Numbered from the stretch's first letter, positions 47,797 to 57,840 are shown. The stretch: DNA of 64,000 bases from Shewanella sp. MR-4 (GCF_000014685.1 NC_008321.1:3097001-3161000); one strand, 5' to 3'. A program made the numbers and translations. The notes: generated by a model not told the origin, from the sequence alone.

Positions 47797-48648
47797 TTAA
47801 GCCTTTTTAGAAGCAGCGATTTGAGCAGCAACTTCAGCTGCGAAATCTTCTTCTTTCTTCTCAATACCTTCACCCACTTCTAAACGAATGAAGTTAGTGA
47901 CTTTAGCGCCTTTCTCTTTCAAGAATTCGCCAACAGTTTTCTTTGGTTCCATGATGTAAGCTTGACCAGTCAGAGAGATCTCACCGGTGAACTTCTTCAT
48001 ACGACCAACAACCATTTTCTCTGCGATTTCAGCAGGCTTGCCTTCATTCATAGAGATTTCGATTTGCAGAGCTTGTTCACGAGCAACTACGTCTGCTGGA
48101 ACGTCTTCTGGGTTAACGTATTCTGGCTTAGAAGCAGCAACGTGCATTGCTAAGTGCTTCAGAGTTTCCTCATCCGCTTCACCAGTTACTACAACACCAA
48201 TACGCTCACCGTGACGGTAAGAAGCTAATTGAGTGCCGTCGATGTACTCAACGCGACGAACGTTGATGTTTTCACCGATTTTAGCAACCAGAGCAACACG
48301 GGCTTCTTCGAATTGGGCTTTTAAGTCTTCTAAAGACACTTTAGACGCTGCAGCAACGTCTAAAACAGCGTTAGCAAAACCTAAGAAGTTCGCATCTTTA
48401 GCAACGAAGTCAGTTTGGCAGTTTACTTCTAACAGTACTGCGAAACCTTCACCGTTTTTGATCAGGATAGTACCGTCAGCAGCGATGTTACCTGCTTTCT
48501 TAGCAGCTTTAGCAGCACCAGACTTACGCATGTTGTCAATTGCTAACTCCATGTCGCCGTTGGTTTCTTCTAACGCTTTTTTACAATCCATCATGCCTGC
48601 GCCAGTACGCTCGCGCAGTTCTTTAACTTGGGCAGCAGAAATTGCCAT
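47797..48648 (-). CDS. tsf: Elongation factor Ts
   Basis: EF-Ts exchanges GDP for GTP on EF-Tu. The 283-residue protein begins MAISAAQVKELRERTGAGMMDCKKAL, including the conserved EF-Ts N-terminal signature, and has the core QTDFVAKDANF segment. The frame runs to 48720, but the ATG at 48648 with AGAGAGGATT in front is the true start. It is separated from rpsB by an attenuator-like terminator. Confidence 0.97.
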   Translation of the reverse strand: MAISAAQVKELRERTGAGMMDCKKALEETNGDMELAIDNMRKSGAAKAAKKAGNIAADGTILIKNGEGFAVLLEVNCQTDFVAKDANFLGFANAVLDVAAASKVSLEDLKAQFEEARVALVAKIGENINVRRVEYIDGTQLASYRHGERIGVVVTGEADEETLKHLAMHVAASKPEYVNPEDVPADVVAREQALQIEISMNEGKPAEIAEKMVVGRMKKFTGEISLTGQAYIMEPKKTVGEFLKEKGAKVTNFIRLEVGEGIEKKEEDFAAEVAAQIAASKKA

Positions 48649-48684
48649 TGTTAAATCCTCTCTAAAAATTCGACTAATTTGCAG

Positions 48685-48714
48685 ATATAAAACAGGGGCC
48701 GAATGGCCCCTGTT
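48685..48714 (-). terminator. Attenuator-like terminator between rpsB and tsf
   Basis: AACAGGGGCC (48691-48700) pairs perfectly with GGCCCCTGTT (48705-48714), loop GAAT. On the minus strand the stem is followed by TTTATAT. Its position between rpsB and tsf matches the partial terminator known in E. coli, which lowers EF-Ts relative to S2. Confidence 0.75.
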
Positions 48715-48767
48715 AACCAATCAAAATCTTGGTTAATAAGGGTGATGAAACTCATCCCGCCTTATTA

Positions 48768-49496
48768 TTATTCGGCTTCTACGAAACCGTCTTGCTCAGC
48801 TTGAACAGCTAAATCCTGACCACGGCCAGCGTTAGCAGCTGCAGCAACAGAAGTAGTGTACAGGCGAATAGCGCGCATTGCGTCGTCGTTACCAGGAACG
48901 ATGTAGTTAACACCGTCTGGAGCAGAGTTAGTATCAACAACTGCAACAACAGGGATACCCAGGTTGTTAGCTTCTTTAATAGCGATATGCTCGTGGTCAG
49001 CGCCGATAACGAATAATACGTCTGGCAGGCCGCCCATGTTCTTAATACCGCCTAAAGATTTTTCCAGCTTTTCAAGCTCACGAGTACGCATCAGCGCTTC
49101 TTTCTTGGTCAGCTTGTCGAAAGTACCGTCTACTGATTGGCTTTCCAGTTCTTTCAGACGCTTGATTGACTGACGAACGGTTTTCCAGTTAGTCAGCATA
49201 CCGCCTAACCAGCGGTGATCAACATAGTACTGATCGCAAGAGATAGCAGCTTCTTTGATCGCTTCGCCAGCAGCACGTTTAGTACCAACGAATAATACTT
49301 TACCTTTCTTTGAAGCAACGTTGCTGATGAAAGCCAGCGCTTCATTGAACATTGGCACAGTATGCTCAAGGTTGATGATGTGAACGCCGTTGCGAGCACC
49401 GAAAATGAATGGCTTCATTTTTGGGTTCCAGTAACGGGTTTGGTGACCGAAGTGGACACCGGCCTGGAGCATATCGCGCATTGAAACTGTAGTCAT
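48768..49496 (-). CDS. rpsB: 30S ribosomal protein S2
   Basis: S2 binds late to the head of the small ribosomal subunit. The 242-residue protein starts MTTVSMRDMLQAGVHFGHQTRYWNPK and has the family block VDHRWLGGMLTNWKTVRQSI. The frame is open upstream to 49595, but that part overlaps the conserved leader RNA, and the ATG at 49496 with AAGGTAAT in front is correct. It is the first gene of the minus-strand block. Confidence 0.97.
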   Translation of the reverse strand: MTTVSMRDMLQAGVHFGHQTRYWNPKMKPFIFGARNGVHIINLEHTVPMFNEALAFISNVASKKGKVLFVGTKRAAGEAIKEAAISCDQYYVDHRWLGGMLTNWKTVRQSIKRLKELESQSVDGTFDKLTKKEALMRTRELEKLEKSLGGIKNMGGLPDVLFVIGADHEHIAIKEANNLGIPVVAVVDTNSAPDGVNYIVPGNDDAMRAIRLYTTSVAAAANAGRGQDLAVQAEQDGFVEAE

Positions 49497-49610
49497 TTCT
49501 ATTACCTTAAAATTTAGGGGGTTAGACCTCCACGCATCCCATGTCTTCGACCCCGCAGTTAACAGCTGAGGGCACCCCGAAGAATGTGTCGACACGTGTG
49601 TGATTTAGTA
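49497..49610 (-). promoter_or_regulatory. rpsB leader RNA (S2 autoregulation)
   Basis: The minus-strand leader contains GGGGTGCCC, a stem, then GACATGGGATGCGTGGAGG close to the start. Gammaproteobacterial rpsB mRNAs have a conserved structured leader with similar GGGTGC and TGGGATNCGTGGAGG elements, where S2 represses its own operon. Identification rests on recalled resemblance, not on an alignment. Confidence 0.55.
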
Positions 49611-49805
49611 TTTAGATAAATTGCCATGTATAATGGCCGCCATCTTTAGTTTTGCTATCGCCCAAAAGCAGATAAAGCTGCGCTTGGGAAATTCATCAAG
49701 ACTTAAACATAACGGCGCGCTTTATACCATAAATAGCCCTAAAGCACAAATTTTTGCATCGGGTGGATGCCGCCAATAGACATCGAAGACACAAGAGAAA
49801 ACGCA

Positions 49806-50603
49806 ATGAGTATAGTCATTAAGACAGCAGAAGAAATCGAGAAAATGCGTGCAGCAGGTAAACTGGCGGCACAGGTATTAGAAATGATCGCCCCTTATGT
49901 AAAGGCTGGCGTGAGCACTAATGAATTAAACGATATCTGCGCCAAATATACCGAAGAGCAAGGCGCTATTTCTGCCCCGCTCAACTACCATGGTTTTCCT
50001 AAGTCGATTTGTACTTCGTTAAACAACGTTATTTGCCATGGTATTCCGAGCGACCGCGTTCTCAAGGATGGCGATATTCTCAATATCGATATCACAGTCA
50101 TTAAAGACGGTTACCACGGCGACACCTCTAAAATGTTCTTAATCGGTGAAGTGAGTCCTAAGGACAAGCGCCTATGCCGTATCGCCCAAGAGAGCCTATA
50201 CCTTGCCATTCGCAAAGTTCGCCCGGGGTTAAAACTGGGTGAAATCGGCAATACTATCGAAAAATTCATCAAAGCCAGCAAAACAGGTCTTGAGAAATAT
50301 TCCATCGTGCAAGATTATTGTGGTCACGGTATTGGTGCCGGTTTCCATGAAGAGCCGCAAGTCATGCACTACCGTAATGGCGATAACACCATTTTACGCC
50401 CTGGCATGTGTTTTACCATTGAGCCGATGATCAACGCCGGTCGCCACACCACAGTGTTAGACCGTGACGATAAGTGGACTGTCACCACCTCCGATGGTAA
50501 AAACTCTGCCCAATGGGAACATACATTATTAGTGACCGAAACCGGTGTAGAAGTCCTGACTCTACGTGATGAGGAAGACTTCCCGCGTATCATTAATCAC
50601 TAA
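49806..50603 (+). CDS. map: Methionine aminopeptidase
   Basis: It removes the initiator methionine from nascent proteins, using a dinuclear metal centre. The 265-residue type I enzyme has the expected ligands: the aspartates of NIDITVIKDGYHGDTSKMF, the histidine in CGHGIGAGFHEEP, and the glutamates in FTIEPM and WEHT. The frame is open from 49767, but the ATG at 49806 fits the family N terminus. It is divergent from rpsB and leads into glnD-dapD. Confidence 0.96.
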   Translation: MSIVIKTAEEIEKMRAAGKLAAQVLEMIAPYVKAGVSTNELNDICAKYTEEQGAISAPLNYHGFPKSICTSLNNVICHGIPSDRVLKDGDILNIDITVIKDGYHGDTSKMFLIGEVSPKDKRLCRIAQESLYLAIRKVRPGLKLGEIGNTIEKFIKASKTGLEKYSIVQDYCGHGIGAGFHEEPQVMHYRNGDNTILRPGMCFTIEPMINAGRHTTVLDRDDKWTVTTSDGKNSAQWEHTLLVTETGVEVLTLRDEEDFPRIINH

Positions 50604-50671
50604 GCGACATACTTAGTACGTTAGGACTCAGAGGATTACTGAACACCTAACTCATCCAAACAAGGGACTCG

Positions 50672-53257
50672 ATGAATACAGCTCTGCTAGCTAAACAATC
50701 ATTAATCGAACAGAATCAAACGCTTTTAGCAAGATTCAAGGCCAAAACCCCGATTGAAGAGCTAGTGACGCAGCGCTGTCAGTTCGTCGATTCCCTCGTC
50801 AAACAGGCCTGGCAACAGCACGGTCTGGACCAATATCCTATCGCCCTGATAGCCGTTGGCGGCTATGGTCGCGGCGAGTTACATCCGCACTCGGATGTCG
50901 ATTTATTATTCCTGTTCGAAGGTGAGTTATCGCAGGCGGCTGAAACCGCACTGAGCGAATTTATCGCCTTTTTATGGGACGCCAGCCTTGAAATTGGCCA
51001 CAGTGTTCGCACCCTCAGCGATACCTTAAATCTGGGTCGAGAAGACATTACCATCGCCACTAACCTGCTCGAGGCTCGGCTACTCTCAGGCCCAGAATCC
51101 CTGTTTGATCAACTCTATGACGCCATCCGCCAGAGCGACTTTTGGACGTCGAGCCAGTTCTTTATCGCCAAACGAGATGAACAAACGGCCCGCCATGCCA
51201 AGGCGAGCGCCTTCGATCTTGAGCCCAACATCAAAAGCTGCCCCGGCGGCCTGCGGGACATTCAAACCATCGCCTGGGTTGCCATGCGCCACTTTGGCGC
51301 CTCACGCCTAGAAGAACTGGTTCAATACGAATTTTTAGAACCCGCCGAGTTAGAAGAGCTGCTCGAGTGTCAGCATTTTCTGTGGAAGCTGCGCTTTGCC
51401 CTGCATATGGCGGTCGGGCGCGATGAAAATCGCCTACTGTTCGATGTTCAGCGCCAAGTGGCCGAGCTGATGGGTTATGAAGACGCCACTCAACTTGCCG
51501 TTGAGCAGATGATGAAACGCTACTATCGCACGGTGCGACGGGTGATGGAGCTGAACGAAATGCTGCTGCAACTGTTTAAGCGGGCGACTCTTGGCCAAAC
51601 CAAGGCCTTAGAAATTCAAGCGATTGACAATAACTATCAACGCCGCGGTGCCTTTATCGAGGTCCTAAGGGACGATTTATTCGATAGTGGCGAAGAAATT
51701 GTACGCCTCTTTGTCCATGTCGCTAAAAACTCCAATATTAAAGGCATTTATGCGCCGACACTGAGGTCGCTAAGGCGCGCACGCCGGGCGCAGCTGCAAC
51801 CCTTGCAGGAAAATCCGCAGTGCCGCCAAGCCTTTATGGAAATATTAAAGCATCCTCGTGGCATCGCGGCCTTATCGCTGATGCATAAACACGGGGTGCT
51901 GTCGGCCTATTTGCCCGCATGGCGCAATATTGAAGGCCAAATGCAATTTGACCTGTTCCATGCCTATACGGTGGATGAACACACCCACAGATTGCTGCTC
52001 AACATCGAGCGCTTCTCACAGCCGGAGCAGAAGGAAGAGTTTCCTTTAGGCTCAGTGCTGATCAATCAGTTACCGAAAAAAGGTTTGTTGGTACTTGGCG
52101 CAATTTTCCATGATATCGCCAAGGGACGCGGCGGCGATCACAGCAAGCTTGGCTCAAGCGATGCCCTCGCCTTCTGTAAGCTCCATGGCTTAAACGACCA
52201 CGATGGCCGCTTAGTCGCTTGGCTGGTCGAAAATCACTTAGTGATGTCGGTAACCGCTCAGCGCCGCGATATTTCCGATCCCGATGTGGTGGCCGACTTT
52301 GCCAGCAAAGTGCGCGATGCGGTGCATTTAAGTTATTTATATTGCTTAACCGTCGCCGATATCTGCGCCACCAACGAGAAGACCTGGAACAACTGGAAAG
52401 GCTCACTGCTGCGTGACTTATATTTTTCCACCCAAAGGGTGCTGGCACGGGGGAAAGAAAAACCCGTCGATATCCGCGCGCGGGTACGGGAATATCAAGC
52501 CAAGGCCAAGAAAGACCTGCTTCGCCGTGGCGTGAAAGAAAAAGATTTAGATACCCTCTGGCAACGCTTTAAGGCCGACTACTTTTTGCGCCACCAGCCA
52601 AATCAGGTTGCTTGGCATGCCGAAGCTATCCTTAAGCATAAACAGTTGGATGAGCCGCTGGTGCTGGTGTCCAAACACACGACACGCGGCGGCACTGAAC
52701 TTTTTGTCTACTGTCAGGACAGGCCTAAGCTGTTCGCTACCGTGATGGCGGTGCTCGATAATAAAAACATCAACGTCCACGACGCTAACATTATGACGTC
52801 GAAGGATAATTACGCTCTAGACACCTTCGTTATCCTCGAGCAAGACGGCGCCCCCGTGAGCCAACTCTCACGCATTCAAAGTATCCGTAAGGCCCTTGAA
52901 AAGGCGCTTGCAAGCGATAACCCTAAGCTGCCGCGCTTTAGAAAGCTGTCACGCAAGATGAAACCTTTTAATGTTCCCACTCAGGTGAGTTTCCTTGAGA
53001 GTAACCGTCATGGTACAAGTATGATGGAACTCATCGCCTTGGATACGCCGGGATTATTAGCTAAAGTGGGCGATATTTTTTATCGCTGCAACACGACCTT
53101 GCTGGCCGCCAAAATCACCACCATTGGCGAGCGAGCCGAAGACTTTTTTATTTTGCAAACCAATGATGGCTTGCAACTCAATGAAACCCAAGAGAACACG
53201 CTCAAGGAAGCCTTGATTAGCGCGCTGAGCGCCATCAACACAGAGTCAACCAATTAA
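50672..53257 (+). CDS. glnD: Bifunctional uridylyltransferase/uridylyl-removing enzyme GlnD
   Basis: GlnD senses glutamine and adds or removes UMP on PII proteins, controlling glutamine synthetase and nitrogen genes. The 861-residue protein has the nucleotidyltransferase motif GGYGRGELHPHSDVDLL (residues 66-82), a central HD domain (FHDIAKGRGGDHS) and two C-terminal ACT domains (around 680-760 and 790-855). The order map-glnD-dapD is common in gammaproteobacteria. Confidence 0.97.
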   Translation: MNTALLAKQSLIEQNQTLLARFKAKTPIEELVTQRCQFVDSLVKQAWQQHGLDQYPIALIAVGGYGRGELHPHSDVDLLFLFEGELSQAAETALSEFIAFLWDASLEIGHSVRTLSDTLNLGREDITIATNLLEARLLSGPESLFDQLYDAIRQSDFWTSSQFFIAKRDEQTARHAKASAFDLEPNIKSCPGGLRDIQTIAWVAMRHFGASRLEELVQYEFLEPAELEELLECQHFLWKLRFALHMAVGRDENRLLFDVQRQVAELMGYEDATQLAVEQMMKRYYRTVRRVMELNEMLLQLFKRATLGQTKALEIQAIDNNYQRRGAFIEVLRDDLFDSGEEIVRLFVHVAKNSNIKGIYAPTLRSLRRARRAQLQPLQENPQCRQAFMEILKHPRGIAALSLMHKHGVLSAYLPAWRNIEGQMQFDLFHAYTVDEHTHRLLLNIERFSQPEQKEEFPLGSVLINQLPKKGLLVLGAIFHDIAKGRGGDHSKLGSSDALAFCKLHGLNDHDGRLVAWLVENHLVMSVTAQRRDISDPDVVADFASKVRDAVHLSYLYCLTVADICATNEKTWNNWKGSLLRDLYFSTQRVLARGKEKPVDIRARVREYQAKAKKDLLRRGVKEKDLDTLWQRFKADYFLRHQPNQVAWHAEAILKHKQLDEPLVLVSKHTTRGGTELFVYCQDRPKLFATVMAVLDNKNINVHDANIMTSKDNYALDTFVILEQDGAPVSQLSRIQSIRKALEKALASDNPKLPRFRKLSRKMKPFNVPTQVSFLESNRHGTSMMELIALDTPGLLAKVGDIFYRCNTTLLAAKITTIGERAEDFFILQTNDGLQLNETQENTLKEALISALSAINTESTN

Positions 53258-53275
53258 CCAAAACGGGAGAAGTAA

Positions 53276-54100
53276 ATGGAGGCTTTACGCCAACGTATTG
53301 AGGCCGCATTTGAAGCGCGTGCCGACATCACACCAAGCACTGTTGACGCAAGCGTGCGTAACGATGTGCAAAATGTCATCAATATGCTCGATAAAGGTGA
53401 ACTGCGCGTCGCCGAGAAAATCGATGGCCAATGGCATGTACATCAATGGTTGAAGAAGGCGGTATTACTGTCATTCCGTATTTTCGATAACGCCGTTATC
53501 GATGGTGCCGAAACCAAATATTTCGATAAAGTACCGTTAAAGTTCGCCGAGTATGACGAGGCCCGCTTTAAAGCCGAAGCTATCCGTGTGGTGCCATCGG
53601 CAACCGTACGTAAAGGCTCTTTTATCGGTAAAAACACTGTGTTAATGCCTTCTTACGTGAACCTTGGCGCCTACGTTGACGAAGGCACTATGGTTGACAC
53701 TTGGGCAACCGTTGGCTCATGTGCGCAAATCGGTAAGAACGTGCACTTATCTGGTGGTGTGGGCATCGGTGGCGTACTCGAGCCGCTGCAAGCGGGTCCG
53801 ACCATTATTGAAGATAACTGCTTTATCGGCGCACGCTCTGAGATTGTCGAAGGCGTTGTCGTTGAAGAAGGCTCTGTGATTTCAATGGGCGTTTATATCG
53901 GCCAAAGTACCCGTATTTATGACCGTGAAACGGGCGAAATCCACTATGGTCGCGTTCCAGCTGGCTCTGTTGTGGTATCGGGTAACCTGCCATCGGCTTG
54001 CGGTAAATACAGCCTATACGCTGCAATTATCGTTAAGAAAGTGGATGCGAAAACCCGCGGTAAAGTGGGGATCAACGAACTGTTACGTATCGTCGATTAA
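53276..54100 (+). CDS. dapD: Tetrahydrodipicolinate N-succinyltransferase
   Basis: DapD succinylates tetrahydrodipicolinate in the lysine/diaminopimelate pathway, supplying peptidoglycan. The 274-residue protein has a short helical N-terminal domain and a left-handed beta-helix with hexapeptide repeats ([34 protein letters not shown]). It follows glnD by 18 bases and is ended by a strong terminator. Confidence 0.97.
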
Positions 54101-54124
54101 GCCATATTCACGCTGTAAACAATC

Positions 54125-54155
54125 AAAAATGCCAAGCTAATGCTTGGCATTTTTT
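54125..54155 (+). terminator. Intrinsic terminator of dapD
   Basis: ATGCCAAGC pairs with GCTTGGCAT around TAAT, with five A before and six T after. It begins 25 bases past the dapD stop. Confidence 0.92.
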
Positions 54156-54321
54156 ATGGTAAAAACACACGCCAAAGGGTTCAAAGACACATCAAGTTAC
54201 ACCGAGACACACTCTGTTCCCAACCCCACATTTAGATACACTTCAGCGGCCAAATCCCTCTGCAAGGCCGGTAAAAACAGACTTTACTCAAAGGGTCTAC
54301 TCACCCGTCAAGGAGCTAAAG

Positions 54322-54675
54322 ATGAAAGCAACATTGGTAAAATTGGGCGGTGCAGCCCTACTCTGCACTATAGGAATAGGCTCAAACGCTTTTGCCGCCA
54401 TGGATCCACAGTTAGAAAATACTTTAGTGGCGGTTTGTAAGGCTGGGGCCAGTAATAATCTGATCTCATTTAGCAACACTATGCAGGAATACCGCATCAA
54501 CCAAGCTCGGGTATTCCCTCGTTTGGTCTGTAACGGCGAAAGCTTCCATCAGTTCGCCCTCAGCCAAGGCGCCGACAAAACCGCTAAACGTATTGGCCGT
54601 TATGTACAAGGTACTGTCACCATCAAAGATATCGCCCAAAATTCAATGGATGAGGTGTATGCCGTTAATTTTTAA
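54322..54675 (+). CDS. DUF3718 family small exported protein
   Basis: The 117-residue protein has a signal peptide (KLGGAALLCTIGIGSNAFA, cleavage likely after AFA), leaving a mature part of about 90 residues with two cysteines (VCKAGAS, LVCNGES) that could form a disulfide. It resembles DUF3718, a periplasmic family of unknown function in Shewanella and related genera. AAGGAGCTAAAG precedes the start. It has its own terminator and appears monocistronic. Confidence 0.8.
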   Translation: MKATLVKLGGAALLCTIGIGSNAFAAMDPQLENTLVAVCKAGASNNLISFSNTMQEYRINQARVFPRLVCNGESFHQFALSQGADKTAKRIGRYVQGTVTIKDIAQNSMDEVYAVNF

Positions 54676-54696
54676 TTTGAACGTCACGGTAAGATT

Positions 54697-54720
54697 AGGC
54701 GTCAATTTGACGCCTTTTTA
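54697..54720 (+). terminator. Intrinsic terminator of the DUF3718 gene
   Basis: AGGCGTC (54697-54703) pairs with GACGCCT (54709-54715) and five T follow, 22 bases past the stop codon. Confidence 0.85.
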
Positions 54721-54827
54721 TTGCTGTCAATTTATGGGATGAACGATTAATGACGATTTGGAGCACATGCGGCAGATAGCTTGGGTTCAGTTCATCCAAC
54801 CAATGCTGATAAATCCCATAAAAGCGA

Positions 54828-56756
54828 TTAAATCAACCGCTCCGCCTCTTGGCGGTCCTTATTTGCCATGGCGATGGTTCGCCAACCAATCACACCTATC
54901 GCATGCTGAGCTTTATTCACCACGACCAAAAACTCAGTATCCATTTGGTTAAGTAGCTGCAAGGCATCTTCAGAGGTGGCGACATCGCTAATCAAAGGTA
55001 CTGAGTGCTCCATAATTTGATGGGCTTTTTTACGCAGGAATGCCCTGTCGTGTTCCCGCTCCGCCGCAGTGCCAATCAAGGGGCTAAGCCAATAATCGAC
55101 AAGGCGCTGAGTGATCACTCCGATAATTTTATGACTCTCATCGAGCACTACCGCCACCTTGGCGTGGGCCGCGGTTAATAAACGTTTGATATCGGCAAGC
55201 TCATGGTCGAGTGTCACTGACACCACAGGATCCAATACCGCAGCGCCGACATGGTCACTGATACTCAGCTCGCGATTGATTAAAATCTCTAAGCAAGTAT
55301 CGACAATTTTCGCGTCAAACAAGCTACCTCGGCCCGCTTTTAATACCTCAGTCATTTTAGCCAACCCCATCGAGGGGCGATAAGGACGATGGGACAAGAT
55401 AGAGTCAGCCACATCGGCCACGGCAATGATCTTGGCCTCATAAAGGATCGCTTTATCCTTCAAGCCTAAGGGATAACCCGAGCCATCGAGCCGCTCGTGA
55501 TGCTGCAAAATCATCTGCTTAATCGGCCAAGGGAATTCCACATCGGCAACAATTTCGGCCCCATGCAACGGATGGGTTTGGATTAATGCGTACTCTTCTT
55601 TGGATAATTTGGAGGGTTTAGTCAAAATCTGCGACGGGATCGCAAGCTTACCAATATCGTGCACCAGCGCACCGATTTTAAGCCCTTCTAATCGCTGCGG
55701 TTCAAGCCCGAGTTTTTCACCAATCAAATAGCTTAACTGGGCAACCGATTTTTGATGCCCCGCGGTATAGGCATCTTTTAACTCAAGCGCCTCCGAAATT
55801 GCGCTGATTAACTGGGTCAAGGATTGGGATAACTGCTCCTTTTGCGCTTTGATGATTTTTGACTGGCGCGACACCGCCCGCAGACTGCGGGGAAGCTCAA
55901 TCGAATGCCATAAAATACTCGCAAAAGTCAGGAGTGAACGGGCATCATTGCGGCTATAGGGTTCGTCTCGCCCCAGCACACACACTATCCCCACCAAGCG
56001 GTTATGAAAAACAATCGGCACAGCAAGATAGCGCTCACCCAGTAATAGGCGGTCAAACAACAAATTATCGGGTCGATTATCCGCTAACGTATTCTCAATA
56101 ATGGGTTTGTAGTCTTTAGCACATTCCTGCCACAGCTGGCTTTCCAGCTCAGAGGCTTGAGTGTTTTCTTCTACAAATTCGGCCTGATTGACCTTGGGCG
56201 CAGGATAGTCCGAACGGGCCACTAAGGTGAGGGATTTGGATTTATCATTATGCAGCAAGATAAAACCGTAGTGGCTGTTCATTAATGCAATCGCCTTAGC
56301 CACAGCGACCTTAAACACTTGTTCCTGTGGAGATTGGATCACGTCATCAATATGTTGCAGCCAGGCATCGCTCGCTTGAATCGCTTGGCGATAATCAGAA
56401 TGCAGCCCATTGAGCGGCCATTCTTCGAAATTGATTTCAGAGAGGATGAGTTGCCAGCCCTGCTCAGGAATAGCGTACAGGCCAAAGTGCACCCGTATTC
56501 CCTGATTATCCCGCAGCACCAGTCCAATATAATCATCGGTGCGTTTCAGAATATCGCGGCAAAGTTCGGCATTAAATTCAGAGAATAACTGACAAATTGG
56601 CTGATGGATGATTTGTGCCGCCGAGCGTTGGCACCTTTGATAAAATGCTCTGCTCATGCACTGCACCCGAAACTGACTATCTAGCCGAGCCCAAGACAGA
56701 GGCAAATCCTCGGGCAAGTCTTTAATTTCAATAATGAGGCTACGGCTCATAGACAT
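54828..56756 (-). CDS. HD-GYP phosphodiesterase with GAF and CBS domains
   Basis: The protein of about 642 residues probably hydrolyses cyclic di-GMP. N-terminally there is a PAS-like region (about 20-120) and a GAF-like region (140-290). A coiled stretch leads to the HD-GYP domain with HDIGKLAIP (HD at 367-368) and HHERLDGSGYP (420-430), both intact. Two CBS repeats follow (about 505-635), which often bind adenine nucleotides, so nucleotide state may tune the enzyme. The ATG at 56756 has GGAAGGGG in front. It is an uncommon domain set, in a single-gene unit. Confidence 0.87.
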   Translation of the reverse strand: MSMSRSLIIEIKDLPEDLPLSWARLDSQFRVQCMSRAFYQRCQRSAAQIIHQPICQLFSEFNAELCRDILKRTDDYIGLVLRDNQGIRVHFGLYAIPEQGWQLILSEINFEEWPLNGLHSDYRQAIQASDAWLQHIDDVIQSPQEQVFKVAVAKAIALMNSHYGFILLHNDKSKSLTLVARSDYPAPKVNQAEFVEENTQASELESQLWQECAKDYKPIIENTLADNRPDNLLFDRLLLGERYLAVPIVFHNRLVGIVCVLGRDEPYSRNDARSLLTFASILWHSIELPRSLRAVSRQSKIIKAQKEQLSQSLTQLISAISEALELKDAYTAGHQKSVAQLSYLIGEKLGLEPQRLEGLKIGALVHDIGKLAIPSQILTKPSKLSKEEYALIQTHPLHGAEIVADVEFPWPIKQMILQHHERLDGSGYPLGLKDKAILYEAKIIAVADVADSILSHRPYRPSMGLAKMTEVLKAGRGSLFDAKIVDTCLEILINRELSISDHVGAAVLDPVVSVTLDHELADIKRLLTAAHAKVAVVLDESHKIIGVITQRLVDYWLSPLIGTAAEREHDRAFLRKKAHQIMEHSVPLISDVATSEDALQLLNQMDTEFLVVVNKAQHAIGVIGWRTIAMANKDRQEAERLI

Positions 56757-56830
56757 CAAACACCCCTTCCATGATTAATCTACTGGTCGAACAACAGGCT
56801 CAAATCAGCCACTTGAAGTTCAACTCAGGG

Positions 56831-56864
56831 TGCAATATTAAGGTGATTACACCTTAATATTGCA
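56831..56864. repeat. Perfect 15-bp inverted repeat between purU and HD-GYP genes
   Basis: TGCAATATTAAGGTG (56831-56845) and its exact reverse complement (56850-56864) enclose ATTA. It lies 75 bases before the HD-GYP start and 100 bases after the purU stop, with no T tract. It could be an operator for the signalling gene or an RNA hairpin. Confidence 0.6.
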
Positions 56865-56964
56865 ATTAACCATACTGATGGCAAGCCCAAAGCAGTGTGT
56901 TAATCCTAAAGTCTTAATCGGCAAGTCCGCAGCTATATTTCAAGTTCATACAAAAAAGTTAGCC

Positions 56965-57840
56965 TTAAAAAACAATGGTTTTATTACCGTAAACCACCAC
57001 TTGCTCATTCAGCACGAGCTGTAACGCTTTGCTGAGGACACTTTTTTCGACATCGCGCCCCGCTTTGGCCATTTCAAGCGCACTGTAACTATGATCGACG
57101 GGGATCACGTCCTGCTTAATGATTGGCCCTTCATCGAGGCAATTATTCACAAAATGCGCAGTCGCGCCGATGATCTTTACCCCTCGCTCCCAGGCTTGGC
57201 GGTAAGGTGCAGCCCCAATAAAGGCAGGCAAGAAAGAGTGATGAATATTGATGATACGGTTTGGATATTCGGCGACAAAATCAGGTGTCAGCACCCGCAT
57301 ATATTTGGCGAGCACCAGATAATCGGGCGCATATTGCGACACGGCGGTCAATAACGCCTGCTCATGTTGAATTCTGTCGAGCCCTTCATGACTGACAAGG
57401 TGAAAAGGAATATCAAATTTTTCAACCAATTCCCTTAACACATCATGGTTACCCACTACGGCTGCAATCTCAACATTCAAGCCGCCATAGTAGGCCTTCA
57501 TCAGCAGATCGCCCAAACAATGGGCCTCTTTGGTGACTAATACGACGATGCGCTTCTTGCCCGCGCTGACCAAGGTCATATGATTTTGGGCGGGTAACAC
57601 CTCACGCAGATCCTGCAGTAATTGCTCGCTGTTAAAGTGCCCCTCAAGCTCTGTACGCATAAAAAATCGCCCCTGAGCATTATCCACAAATTCACTGTTT
57701 TTGATGATATTAAGCTGATGATTAAAACAAACACTGGTGATTTTGGCGATAAGCCCTTGGGCATCGGCGCAATCTGTCATCAGGATTTTACGTGCTAAGG
57801 CGGGTTGTGCGTTCGATACTACTTCATGCTGTGACTGCAA
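56965..57840 (-). CDS. purU: Formyltetrahydrofolate deformylase
   Basis: PurU releases formate from 10-formyl-THF, balancing one-carbon pools and supplying formate to PurT. The protein has an N-terminal ACT domain (MTDCADAQGLIAKITSVC) and a formyltransferase-like domain with NIHHSFLPAFIGA and LDEGPII holding the catalytic residues. No ATG fits: the frame runs to 57891, but AAAGGAGAT lies 8 bases before a TTG at 57840, giving 291 residues, close to the family's usual 280. I therefore assign a UUG start, which suggests limited translation. Confidence 0.9.
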   Translation of the reverse strand: MQSQHEVVSNAQPALARKILMTDCADAQGLIAKITSVCFNHQLNIIKNSEFVDNAQGRFFMRTELEGHFNSEQLLQDLREVLPAQNHMTLVSAGKKRIVVLVTKEAHCLGDLLMKAYYGGLNVEIAAVVGNHDVLRELVEKFDIPFHLVSHEGLDRIQHEQALLTAVSQYAPDYLVLAKYMRVLTPDFVAEYPNRIINIHHSFLPAFIGAAPYRQAWERGVKIIGATAHFVNNCLDEGPIIKQDVIPVDHSYSALEMAKAGRDVEKSVLSKALQLVLNEQVVVYGNKTIVF

